DNA of 64,000 nt from Mobilisporobacter senegalensis. Lineage in GTDB: Bacteria > Bacillota > Clostridia > Lachnospirales > Lachnospiraceae. The notes below the pieces were generated by a model. It searched no databases, was not told where the DNA came from, and saw only the letters and a program-made list of their open reading frames with translations. The stretch spans positions 122,877 to 186,876 of the forward strand of contig NZ_RJVG01000008.1 of the NCBI RefSeq assembly GCF_003752155.1. The letters are read 5' to 3'. Shown here piece by piece: positions 45,839-53,413 of this stretch (position 1 is the first letter of the stretch; each line of letters opens with the position of its first letter). The translations under genes and the position numbers were made by a program.

Positions 45839-47092
45839 ATGGAAAAGAAAACATTCGTAACTTTAGAACAAGTTAGGGATATGGTTAAAAAATATCCAAC
45901 ACCTTTTCACCTATATGATGAAAAAGGAATTCGTGAGAATGTCCGTAAATTAAAACAGGCATTTTCCTGGAATAAAGGATATAAAGAGTATTTTGCAATT
46001 AAAGCCACACCAAATCCATATATAATGCAAATTTTAAAAGAAGAAGGAGTAGGAGCAGATTGCTCTTCTTATACAGAGTTATTGTTATCAGAGGCAGTTG
46101 GATTAGTAGGAGATGATATTATGTTTTCCTCCAATGTGACCCCAAGAGAAGATTTTGAATTGGCGGTAAAATTAGGATCGATCATTAACTTTGATGACAT
46201 TACTCACATTGATTTCTTTGAAAAAATTGCAGATTTTCCAGAAACTATAAGTTGCAGATATAATCCTGGTGGTGATTTTATACTTGAAAATCAGATTATG
46301 GATTCACCACAAGAAGCAAAATATGGTTTTACCCGTGAACAATTAAGAGAAGGGTTTTTAAAATTAAAAGAAAAAGGGGTAAAACATTTTGGGATTCACG
46401 CATTTTTGGCCAGTAATACAGTAACAGAAGAGTATTATCCTGCATTGGCAAAGATTCTTTTTGAAACAGCAGTAGAGTTAAAAGAAGAGACGGGTGTTCA
46501 TATTGCATTTATAAATTTATCTGGAGGAGTCGGAATCCCATATAGACCAGAGGAAGAACCAAATGATATTTTGGCAATCGGAGAAGGTGTAAGACAGGCA
46601 TTTGAAGAAGTATTAGTACCAGCTGGTATGAGTGATGTTGCAATATATACCGAGCTTGGAAGATTTGTATTAGCTCCATATGGCTGTTTAGTAACTCAGG
46701 CAATTCATGAAAAACATACCTATAAAGAATATATTGGATTGGATGCATGTGCAGCTAATTTAATGAGACCCGCTATGTATGGCTCTTATCATCATATTAC
46801 AGTTTTAGGAAAAGAAGATAAGCCTCTTGATTATAAGTATGATGTAACAGGTGGATTATGTGAAAATAATGATAAATTTGCAATTAATCGTATGCTGCCT
46901 AAGATTGATATGGGAGATTACCTTGTGATTCATGATACAGGAGCTCATGGTTTCTCTATGGGTTACAATTACAATGGGAAATTAAGATCTGCTGAGGTTT
47001 TATTAAAGGAAAATGGAGAAACTCAGTTAATAAGACGTGCAGAAACACCAGAAGATTATTTTATTACATTAGATTTAGAAAATTTTAAATAA
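45839..47092 (+). CDS. lysA: Diaminopimelate decarboxylase
   Basis: 417 residues from ATG 45839, with AAGGAG 8 bp upstream; GTG 45830 is part of that site. A fold-type III PLP enzyme: Lys55 (YFAIKATPNP) forms the Schiff base, LSGGVGIPY binds phosphate, ELGRFVLAPYG follows, and the C-terminal CENNDKF carries the conserved active-site Cys-Glu. It makes lysine from meso-diaminopimelate. It is monocistronic here. Confidence 0.9.
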   Translation: MEKKTFVTLEQVRDMVKKYPTPFHLYDEKGIRENVRKLKQAFSWNKGYKEYFAIKATPNPYIMQILKEEGVGADCSSYTELLLSEAVGLVGDDIMFSSNVTPREDFELAVKLGSIINFDDITHIDFFEKIADFPETISCRYNPGGDFILENQIMDSPQEAKYGFTREQLREGFLKLKEKGVKHFGIHAFLASNTVTEEYYPALAKILFETAVELKEETGVHIAFINLSGGVGIPYRPEEEPNDILAIGEGVRQAFEEVLVPAGMSDVAIYTELGRFVLAPYGCLVTQAIHEKHTYKEYIGLDACAANLMRPAMYGSYHHITVLGKEDKPLDYKYDVTGGLCENNDKFAINRMLPKIDMGDYLVIHDTGAHGFSMGYNYNGKLRSAEVLLKENGETQLIRRAETPEDYFITLDLENFK

Positions 47093-47117
47093 GGTTGATA
47101 TTAAAATTAAGGATATA

Positions 47118-47154
47118 GAAAAAGGTCTGCTTATTTTAAGCAGATCTTTTTTCT
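47118..47154. terminator. Bidirectional terminator between lysA and the TrmB regulator
   Basis: AAAAAGGTCTGCTTA / TAAGCAGATCTTTTTT with a TTT loop; T-runs are present on both strands, so it can end both converging transcripts. Confidence 0.9.
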
Positions 47155-47157
47155 ATA

Positions 47158-47853
47158 CTAGTTTGTTTTAGTAAGTTCTATCAGTGTAATTTCATTTTGA
47201 AGCATTTCTTTGAATATGTTGACAAGATTACGATTTTTAGAATAAAGGCAGGTAGAATCCTGCATTTCTTCTATTTCTCCTGTTAATACTTTAATAGAGT
47301 CAACAATTAACCGGATCTGATTTGTGATATTCTTTGTATAATATATAATTGCACCATCTAAGTTGTAAGGTTGGTCTGTTAATATCACCACTTTGATATT
47401 TCGATTAATTAAGGTTATTAGATCCTCTTCAATAAGTTTTAATATATCCATGGGAACGGAAGTATAAATACGGTACTCTGCTTCTAATAACATATTTTTC
47501 AGTTTGTTTAAAATATGCTGGTCTCCTTTAATTGTTATATAGCCATCCGTTTCTTTTTTTCTGGCAGGAAGTTTTAGTATTATTTCTTTTTGTATCATCT
47601 CTAATTTTCGAATGAAATTACTACTGAATTCTTCAAATTTCACAGGAGTATATTTAGTAACAGTTCCTTCCATAGCATAGGCAGCCCCTTTATCTACCAG
47701 ACCAGCCAGGGCAGTGTAGGTATTTGATCTGGAGATTCCCGTTAATTTAGCAACTTCATATCCAGTTAATTCACCATCTGTTTGTAAGGTTATATAAATG
47801 GTTGCTTCCTGTCTTGTAAGTCCAAAGGCGGTTAATTGTTCAATTAATTCCAT
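47158..47853 (-). CDS. TrmB-family transcriptional regulator
   Basis: 231 residues; the start MELIEQ at 47853 has GAGG about 7 bp upstream, while a longer in-frame start at 47901 does not. The N-terminal TrmB helix-turn-helix (GLTRQEATIYITL, GYEVAKLTGISRSNTYTALAGLVDKG) is clear. The C-terminal part resembles the phospholipase D-like sensing fold (YRIYTSVP, DILKLIEEDL) seen in TrmB-like regulators. Members usually respond to sugars. No target gene is adjacent except the divergent lrp side. Confidence 0.85.
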   Translation of the reverse strand: MELIEQLTAFGLTRQEATIYITLQTDGELTGYEVAKLTGISRSNTYTALAGLVDKGAAYAMEGTVTKYTPVKFEEFSSNFIRKLEMIQKEIILKLPARKKETDGYITIKGDQHILNKLKNMLLEAEYRIYTSVPMDILKLIEEDLITLINRNIKVVILTDQPYNLDGAIIYYTKNITNQIRLIVDSIKVLTGEIEEMQDSTCLYSKNRNLVNIFKEMLQNEITLIELTKTN

Positions 47854-47937
47854 AAAAGGCCTCTTTTCTATAAATTTAATATTAAAAACTAATATCACCA
47901 TTTGGGAACACTATGCTATAATTTAAGAAGTTTGTCA

Positions 47938-48269
47938 AGTACAAATTGCCCTTAGTGTGCAAGCACCCACGTGCAATTTGAGCATTAAGTTCTCGCTACA
48001 GTTCAGCCATAAGCTCGATTTCGCTATGCTACATCTCGCTTGGGCAGAGCGCCATATAGAAAGTATTATACAAACTGCCCTTAGTGTGCAAGCACCCACG
48101 TGCAGTTTGGGTATTAAGTTCTCGCTACAGTTCAGCCATAAGCTCGATTTCGCTATGCTACATCTCGCTTGGGCAGAGCGCCATATAGAAAGTATTGTAC
48201 AAATTGCTCTTAGTGTGCAAGCACCCACGTACAATTTGTACAATACTTTCTGCATGGCTGAACTGTAAC
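47938..48269. repeat. 129-bp tandem repeat array (2.4 copies) with inverted end
   Basis: Units start at 47938, 48067 and 48196 (129-bp period). The first two are nearly identical; the third is cut after about 45 bp and continues as the reverse complement of the unit's ends (TACAATACTTTCTGCATGGC / GGCTGAACTGTA). Each unit opens with a hairpin: CAAATTGC/GCAATTTG in copy 1, CAAACTGC/GCAGTTTG in copy 2 (compensatory change). It fills most of the 553-bp gap between the TrmB and Lrp genes. Confidence 0.9.
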
Positions 48270-48276
48270 AAAGTGA

Positions 48277-48305
48277 TTGACATTTGTAGCTTAAAAGTGT
48301 ATACT
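48277..48305 (+). promoter_or_regulatory. Promoter of the Lrp-family gene
   Basis: TTGACA, 17-bp spacer, TATACT. The spacer includes TTTGTAGCTT, repeated in both arms of the hairpin that follows. Confidence 0.85.
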
Positions 48306-48322
48306 ACGTAAAATATATGTGA

Positions 48323-48364
48323 GCAGAGAAGCTACAAACTTTTAGACGTTTGTAGCTCTTTTGC
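48323..48364 (+). terminator. Attenuator-like hairpin in the lrp leader
   Basis: GCAGAGAAGCTACAAAC pairs with GTTTGTAGCTCTTTTGC (17 positions, one mismatch, two G-U) around an 8-nt loop. The CTTTT in its 3' arm could act as a U-run. It lies about 12 nt after the transcription start. Confidence 0.6.
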
Positions 48365-48406
48365 TATATAGGCTATCGTACATAATAATTAAAGGGGGAT
48401 ATTGTC

Positions 48407-48862
48407 ATGGATAATATTGATAAGCAGATTGTTACTATTTTACAGGAGAATGCAAGAACTCCACTAAAGGTGATTGCGGGAAAAGTTTTTTTATCATCAC
48501 CTGCTGTTTCAGCACGTATTGAACGCTTAGAGAAAGAGGGAATCATTACCGGATATCATGCTGCTGTTAATCCGTTAAAGCTTGGTTATCATATTACTGC
48601 ATTTATTAACCTTGAGATGGAGCCTGTGCAGAAATCAGAATTTTATCCATTTGTAGATGAATGCCCCCATGTGATTGAATGTAATTGTGTTACCGGGCAT
48701 TACTCTATGCTTCTAAAAGTTGCTTTCCCGAATACAATTGAACTAGATACTTTTATCGGACAGTTGCAAAAATTTGGCAGAACGAGCACTCAGATTGTAT
48801 TTTCAACTTCTGTAGAACATAGAGGAATTAATGTTAATATAGAAGAAGACAAAAATCGATAA
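48407..48862 (+). CDS. Lrp/AsnC-family transcriptional regulator
   Basis: 151 residues. N-terminal helix-turn-helix: DKQIVTILQENARTPLKVIA and SPAVSARIERLEKEGII, then the AsnC/RAM ligand-binding domain (TAFINLEMEP, CNCVTGHYSMLLKV). GGGGGAT precedes the ATG. Family members sense amino acids such as leucine and assemble as octamers. Autoregulation through the repeated TTTGTAGCTT boxes upstream is possible. Confidence 0.92.
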   Translation: MDNIDKQIVTILQENARTPLKVIAGKVFLSSPAVSARIERLEKEGIITGYHAAVNPLKLGYHITAFINLEMEPVQKSEFYPFVDECPHVIECNCVTGHYSMLLKVAFPNTIELDTFIGQLQKFGRTSTQIVFSTSVEHRGINVNIEEDKNR

Positions 48863-48898
48863 AAAGTGACATTTGATAACTTTATTATTACAATCTAA

Positions 48899-48927
48899 TT
48901 GAAAAAAATCCCTTTTTGGTATATAAT
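48899..48927 (+). promoter_or_regulatory. Promoter of the diguanylate cyclase gene
   Basis: TTGAAA and TATAAT with a 17-bp spacer, about 70 nt before the start codon. Confidence 0.7.
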
Positions 48928-49000
48928 TAACATAACAAGATGTTTAGAATAACAGAGGCATATGTTATTTCTTCTCTTTCATAGTTAGAGTGGAGGAAAA

Positions 49001-50002
49001 ATGAAACTAAATTGGTTAAAAAGGTCTCATAATTTATTTCATACCAATGACAGGAAAAGCATTTATACTAAGGAGCTGCAAAGGGATGCTCTACTATTAG
49101 ATATAATTATGAATGGTTCGGATGATACAATATACTTTAAAGATAAGAATTTAAAGTTTATATTAAATAGTAAAGCCCATGCGATCCAGTTTGGTTTTGA
49201 GAATCCGAAAGAATTGGTGGGGAAAAGTGATTTTGATTTTTTTCCTGAAGAATTTGCAATAGAATCTTTTAAAGATGAACAAAGAATCATGAAAACAGGT
49301 AAACCTTTAATAGGAAAACTTGAAAAGTGGATCAGAAAAGATGGGGAGATCGTATGGTTTCATGCATCTAAATATCCTTTATATGATGAAAGCGGTGAAA
49401 TCATGGGAATCTGGGGGACTTCAAGAGACATTACTTCATTGAAGTTTGCTCAGGATGAGCTTGCACGCTTAAATAAGGAACTGGAGAAAGCAAACTTAAA
49501 ACTGCAGAAGAAATCCTATGTAGATGGGCTATCGGAATTATTTAATCAAAGATGTTTTTACGAAGTGCTGGAAGAAACCATTAACATCTATTCTAATAAA
49601 CATGATACTGATAATACTTTTTGCATTATGTTAATTGATATAGATTATTTTAAATTAATTAATGATTCTTTTGGTCATCTTATTGGTGATAAAGCAATTA
49701 AATTTATAGCTGACATTATTCATGAAAACACCAGAAGCAGCGATTCATGCTTCCGCTGGGGTGGAGATGAATTCGCGATAATATTATTAGATACGGATTT
49801 AGAAGAAGGCAAAAACATGGCGGATAGGCTATGTCAAAAGATTGAAGCAAGTAATTTTAAAGTGAATGATGTTGACTTTAAGATTACGGTGAGTATTGGA
49901 GTATCCTGTCACTCAGATGAGAAGGACTTAAGTAATTTGTTGCGAAAAGCAGATGAAAGATTGTATATATCAAAACATCAGGGGAGAAATCAAGTAAATT
50001 AA
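49001..50002 (+). CDS. PAS-GGDEF diguanylate cyclase
   Basis: 333 residues. A PAS domain (about 28-150: DTIYFKDKNLKFILNSKA-type core, GKSDFDFFPEEFA and GIWGTSRDIT) is joined by a coiled coil (about 150-172) to a GGDEF domain. The active motif GGDEF is at 254-258, with the RxxD inhibitory site (RSSD) five residues before it. It makes c-di-GMP in response to a signal bound by the PAS domain. It is soluble and monocistronic. Confidence 0.93.
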   Translation: MKLNWLKRSHNLFHTNDRKSIYTKELQRDALLLDIIMNGSDDTIYFKDKNLKFILNSKAHAIQFGFENPKELVGKSDFDFFPEEFAIESFKDEQRIMKTGKPLIGKLEKWIRKDGEIVWFHASKYPLYDESGEIMGIWGTSRDITSLKFAQDELARLNKELEKANLKLQKKSYVDGLSELFNQRCFYEVLEETINIYSNKHDTDNTFCIMLIDIDYFKLINDSFGHLIGDKAIKFIADIIHENTRSSDSCFRWGGDEFAIILLDTDLEEGKNMADRLCQKIEASNFKVNDVDFKITVSIGVSCHSDEKDLSNLLRKADERLYISKHQGRNQVN

Positions 50003-50028
50003 AAAGGCACCATTAGGTGCTTTTTTAA
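50001..50028 (+). terminator. Intrinsic terminator of the diguanylate cyclase gene
   Basis: AAAAAGGCACC / AGGTGCTTTTTT with a short ATT loop; it overlaps the stop codon region. Confidence 0.85.
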
Positions 50029-50199
50029 TATAATAAACACAACTAATATATAAGGGAGATAATATTAATTAAGCTTATAAATTATATTAGAAATAAATAG
50101 AAGCAATTTTAAGACAAAAACTTTGAGATATGATAAAATTATGATGTTTCTAATAAATGGACATATATGATAAATGAACATTCAACAGGAGGAAATACA

Positions 50200-51225
50200 A
50201 TGGATTATAAGAATGCAGGAGTAGATATTGAAGCTGGTTATAAGGCTGTTGAACTTATGAAAACACATATTAAAGGTACTTTAAGGCCAGAAGTTTTGAC
50301 AGGAATCGGTGGTTTTTCCGGTGCTTTTTCCCTTACCCGTTTCAAAGATATGGAGAACCCAACTTTAGTTTCTGGTACAGATGGTGTAGGAACAAAGCTT
50401 AAACTTGCATTCATTTTAGACAAGCATGATACCATTGGTATTGACTGCGTGGCTATGTGTGTAAATGATATCGCATGTGCAGGAGGCGAACCATTATTCT
50501 TCCTTGATTATATTGCCTGCGGTAAAAATGAACCTGAAAAGATAGCAACAATCGTTAATGGTGTTGCAAATGGATGTAAACAATCAGGTGCGGCTCTTAT
50601 TGGAGGAGAAACTGCGGAAATGCCTGGTTTCTATCCGGAAGATGAGTATGATCTGGCGGGCTTTGCAGTGGGTATAGTTGATCAAAAGAACCTTATAACA
50701 GGGGAAAATGTAAAAAATGGTGATGTATTAATTGGAATGGCGTCCTCTGGAATTCATAGTAATGGTTATTCTTTAGTTCGTAAAGTATTTAATATGAAAA
50801 AAGAAGTTCTTGAAACTTATTATGAATCACTTGGCTCAACACTGGGAGAAGTATTATTAACTCCTACTAAGATATATGTAAATGCATTAAAATCTTTAAA
50901 AGATGGAGGAATAACAATAAAGGCATGCAGCCATATCACTGGTGGAGGTTTCTATGAAAATATTCCAAGAATGCTTCCAGAAGGTATTCATGCATTTATA
51001 CGTAAGGATAGTTATGAAATACCTGCTATTTTTAAAATGTTATCTAAAGATGGTGATATTAAAGAAGAAATGATGTATAACACTTATAATATGGGAATTG
51101 GCATGATGATTGCAGTGAAACCGGAAGATGTGGATAAAGCGATGGATCTGATACGCATTACTGGGGAAATCCCTTATATTGTAGGTGAATTAAAGACTGG
51201 TGATAAAGGTGTAACAATATGTTAA
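50200..51225 (+). CDS. purM: Phosphoribosylformylglycinamidine cyclo-ligase
   Basis: 341 residues from ATG 50200, with AGGAGG 6 bp upstream; the in-frame ATG at 50167 is not favoured. Family motifs: [34 protein letters not shown] and [11 protein letters not shown]. It closes the imidazole ring to form AIR. It overlaps purN by 7 bp. No purine riboswitch is visible in the 170 bp upstream. Confidence 0.97.
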   Translation: MDYKNAGVDIEAGYKAVELMKTHIKGTLRPEVLTGIGGFSGAFSLTRFKDMENPTLVSGTDGVGTKLKLAFILDKHDTIGIDCVAMCVNDIACAGGEPLFFLDYIACGKNEPEKIATIVNGVANGCKQSGAALIGGETAEMPGFYPEDEYDLAGFAVGIVDQKNLITGENVKNGDVLIGMASSGIHSNGYSLVRKVFNMKKEVLETYYESLGSTLGEVLLTPTKIYVNALKSLKDGGITIKACSHITGGGFYENIPRMLPEGIHAFIRKDSYEIPAIFKMLSKDGDIKEEMMYNTYNMGIGMMIAVKPEDVDKAMDLIRITGEIPYIVGELKTGDKGVTIC

Positions 51226-51845
51226 AGATGGCAGTATTAGTGTCTGGTGGTGGGACGAATCTTCAGGCGATTATTGATAGAATAGAAGATGGAGGCATAA
51301 CCAACGCGAAGATTGAGGTAGTAATCAGTAGTAAAAGAAATGTATATGCTCTGGAAAGGGCAGCTCTTCATAATATTAAAGCAGAATGCATTATACCAAA
51401 GGAATTCAAAAATCGAGAAGAGTTCTCTAAAGAATTATTAAAAGTACTTGATTTTTATCAGGTTGATTTAATTGTTTTAGCCGGTTATTTAGTTATCATT
51501 CCAGAAATAGTTGTAAAAAAGTATCATAGTAAAATTGTAAATGTTCATCCATCGTTAATTCCTTCTTTTTGCGGCGAGGGGTATTATGGATTAAAGGTTC
51601 ACGAAGCTGTACTTTTCAGAGGAAACAAAGTGACTGGTGCAACAGTACATTTTGTAGATGAAGGAACAGATACAGGTCCAATCATACTTCAAAAAGCAGT
51701 AGAGGTTTTAGAAAATGATACTCCTGAAATTCTTCAGGAGAGAGTAATGAAACAGGCTGAGTGGAGTATACTTCCGGAAGCAATCAATCTAATTGCAAAT
51801 AATAAAATAGCAGTTATTGACAACATTGTAAGAGAAAAGAGATAG
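51219..51845 (+). CDS. purN: Phosphoribosylglycinamide formyltransferase
   Basis: 208 residues. [12 protein letters not shown] at the start, [12 protein letters not shown] (the family's HPSLLP motif with active His) and [13 protein letters not shown] (Asp). It transfers formyl from 10-formyl-THF to GAR. AAAGGTG inside purM acts as the ribosome site, and the 7-bp overlap indicates coupling. Confidence 0.96.
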   Translation: MLKMAVLVSGGGTNLQAIIDRIEDGGITNAKIEVVISSKRNVYALERAALHNIKAECIIPKEFKNREEFSKELLKVLDFYQVDLIVLAGYLVIIPEIVVKKYHSKIVNVHPSLIPSFCGEGYYGLKVHEAVLFRGNKVTGATVHFVDEGTDTGPIILQKAVEVLENDTPEILQERVMKQAEWSILPEAINLIANNKIAVIDNIVREKR

Positions 51846-51864
51846 AAACGATAAGGAGGAACCC

Positions 51865-53136
51865 ATGAAAGTATTAATCGTTGGAAGTGGCGGCAGGGAA
51901 CATGCTATTGCATGGAAAGTTGCCAGAAGCGAAAAGGTAGAAGAAATCTTCTGTGCTCCTGGAAACGGTGGTATTGAAGAATATGCAGAGTGTATAGATA
52001 TTCCTGTCACAGATTTTATAAGTCTTGCAGATTTTGCTGACAATAATAAAATTGACCTGACTATAATTGGTCCGGATGATCCTCTTGTTGCAGGTATTGT
52101 GGATGTATTTGAAGAAAGAGGCCTCAGAGTATTTGGACCAAGAAAGAATGCTGCAATTATAGAAGGTTCTAAATCATTTTCAAAAGATTTAATGAAAAAA
52201 TATAATATACCAACTGCGGCTTACGAAACATTTGATAAGGCAGAAGACGCTTATGCATATTTGGAACAATGTAGTTATCCAATTGTTTTAAAAGCAGATG
52301 GTCTGGCTCTTGGAAAAGGTGTTTTAATATGTTATAAGAAGGAAGAAGCAATGGCAGGAGTAAAAGCAATTATGCTTGAGAAACAGTTTGGCTCTGCCGG
52401 TGATAAATTGGTAATTGAAGAATTTATGACTGGAAGAGAAGTTTCTGTTCTTGCCTTTTGTGATGGTAAAACAATCAAGACAATGACTTCAGCACAAGAT
52501 CATAAACGTGCAGAAGATGGGGATAAAGGACTTAATACTGGGGGTATGGGTACATTTTCACCAAGTCCTTTTTATACGGATAAGATAAAAGGCTTTTGTG
52601 AAAGATATATTTATCAGGCAACACTTGATGCAATGAAAGCAGAAGGAAGAGAATTTATAGGAATCTTATTCTTTGGTTTAATGCTGACAGAGAAAGGACC
52701 AAGGGTTTTGGAATATAATGCCAGGTTTGGAGATCCTGAGACTCAAGTTGTACTACCTCGTATGAAGAATGACATAGTGGAAGTATTTGAGGCTTGTATT
52801 GATGGAACTTTAGATAGGATCAATCTGGAATTTGAAGATAATGCAGCAGTATGTGTGGTATTGGCTTCCCAAGGGTATCCTGGGCATTATGAAAAAGGCT
52901 TTCTGATAGAAGGACTTGATCAATTTAAAGACAGGGATGATTTTTATATATTCCATGCTGGTACGAAAAGAAGCAGCGAAGGAGTTGTAACAAATGGAGG
53001 CCGGGTGCTTGGGGTTACAGCGAAAGGTACTACTTTAAAAGATGCCAGGGATAATGCTTATAAAGCTGCAGAATTAGTCCGGTTCCAAAATAAATATAAA
53101 AGAAATGATATAGGTAAGGCAATCGAAGAAATATAG
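51865..53136 (+). CDS. purD: Phosphoribosylamine-glycine ligase
   Basis: 423 residues, ATP-grasp: VLIVGSGGREHAIAWK, PDDPLVAGIVD, LKADGLALGKGV, SAQDHKRAEDGDKGLNTGGMG and EYNARFGDPETQ. It makes GAR from phosphoribosylamine, glycine and ATP. It is the last gene of purMND, preceded by AAGGAGG and followed by a terminator. Confidence 0.97.
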   Translation: MKVLIVGSGGREHAIAWKVARSEKVEEIFCAPGNGGIEEYAECIDIPVTDFISLADFADNNKIDLTIIGPDDPLVAGIVDVFEERGLRVFGPRKNAAIIEGSKSFSKDLMKKYNIPTAAYETFDKAEDAYAYLEQCSYPIVLKADGLALGKGVLICYKKEEAMAGVKAIMLEKQFGSAGDKLVIEEFMTGREVSVLAFCDGKTIKTMTSAQDHKRAEDGDKGLNTGGMGTFSPSPFYTDKIKGFCERYIYQATLDAMKAEGREFIGILFFGLMLTEKGPRVLEYNARFGDPETQVVLPRMKNDIVEVFEACIDGTLDRINLEFEDNAAVCVVLASQGYPGHYEKGFLIEGLDQFKDRDDFYIFHAGTKRSSEGVVTNGGRVLGVTAKGTTLKDARDNAYKAAELVRFQNKYKRNDIGKAIEEI

Positions 53137-53148
53137 GATTGGTATTTA

Positions 53149-53188
53149 GGCAATTAGGTAGAAATATTTACCTAATTGTCTTTTTTGT
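53149..53188 (+). terminator. Intrinsic terminator of purMND
   Basis: GGCAATTAGGTA / TACCTAATTGTC stem with a 10-nt loop, then TTTTTTG. Confidence 0.9.
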
Positions 53189-53195
53189 CCCTAGA

Positions 53196-53253
53196 TAAGT
53201 GAAGCTAAAATTCAGATGTGATTTAAACCACATCTGAATTAAGTTTCACTTTA
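53196..53253. repeat. Dispersed hairpin element, copy 4
   Basis: TTCAGATGTGATTT / AAACCACATCTGAA stem with the conserved arm TTAAGTTTCACTTTAT on the right and the reverse-complement arm AAGTGAAGCTAA on the left. It lies directly after the purD terminator. Confidence 0.8.
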
Positions 53254-53413
53254 TGCCATAGAAATGCCATAAAATTTGGTTATTGTATTTGATATACTAT
53301 GATTGCTTATTATTAGACTTTATGATACCATAAAACCAGAGAAACTGTCTAAATATAAGTATTATATGCTCATTCTGACATATATCATCGACATCATTGA
53401 AAGGAGACAATGA

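Noticed and set aside
47935..48268. Open reading frames of about 100 codons on both strands over the 129-bp array
   Set aside because: The 129-bp period is a multiple of three, so any stop-free frame repeats itself. Both strands are open, neither frame has a ribosome site, and the peptide repeats match no family. The hairpin covariation points to a non-coding element.
50029..50199. Possible purine riboswitch before purM
   Set aside because: None of the conserved three-way-junction blocks is present, and there is no terminator/antiterminator pair.
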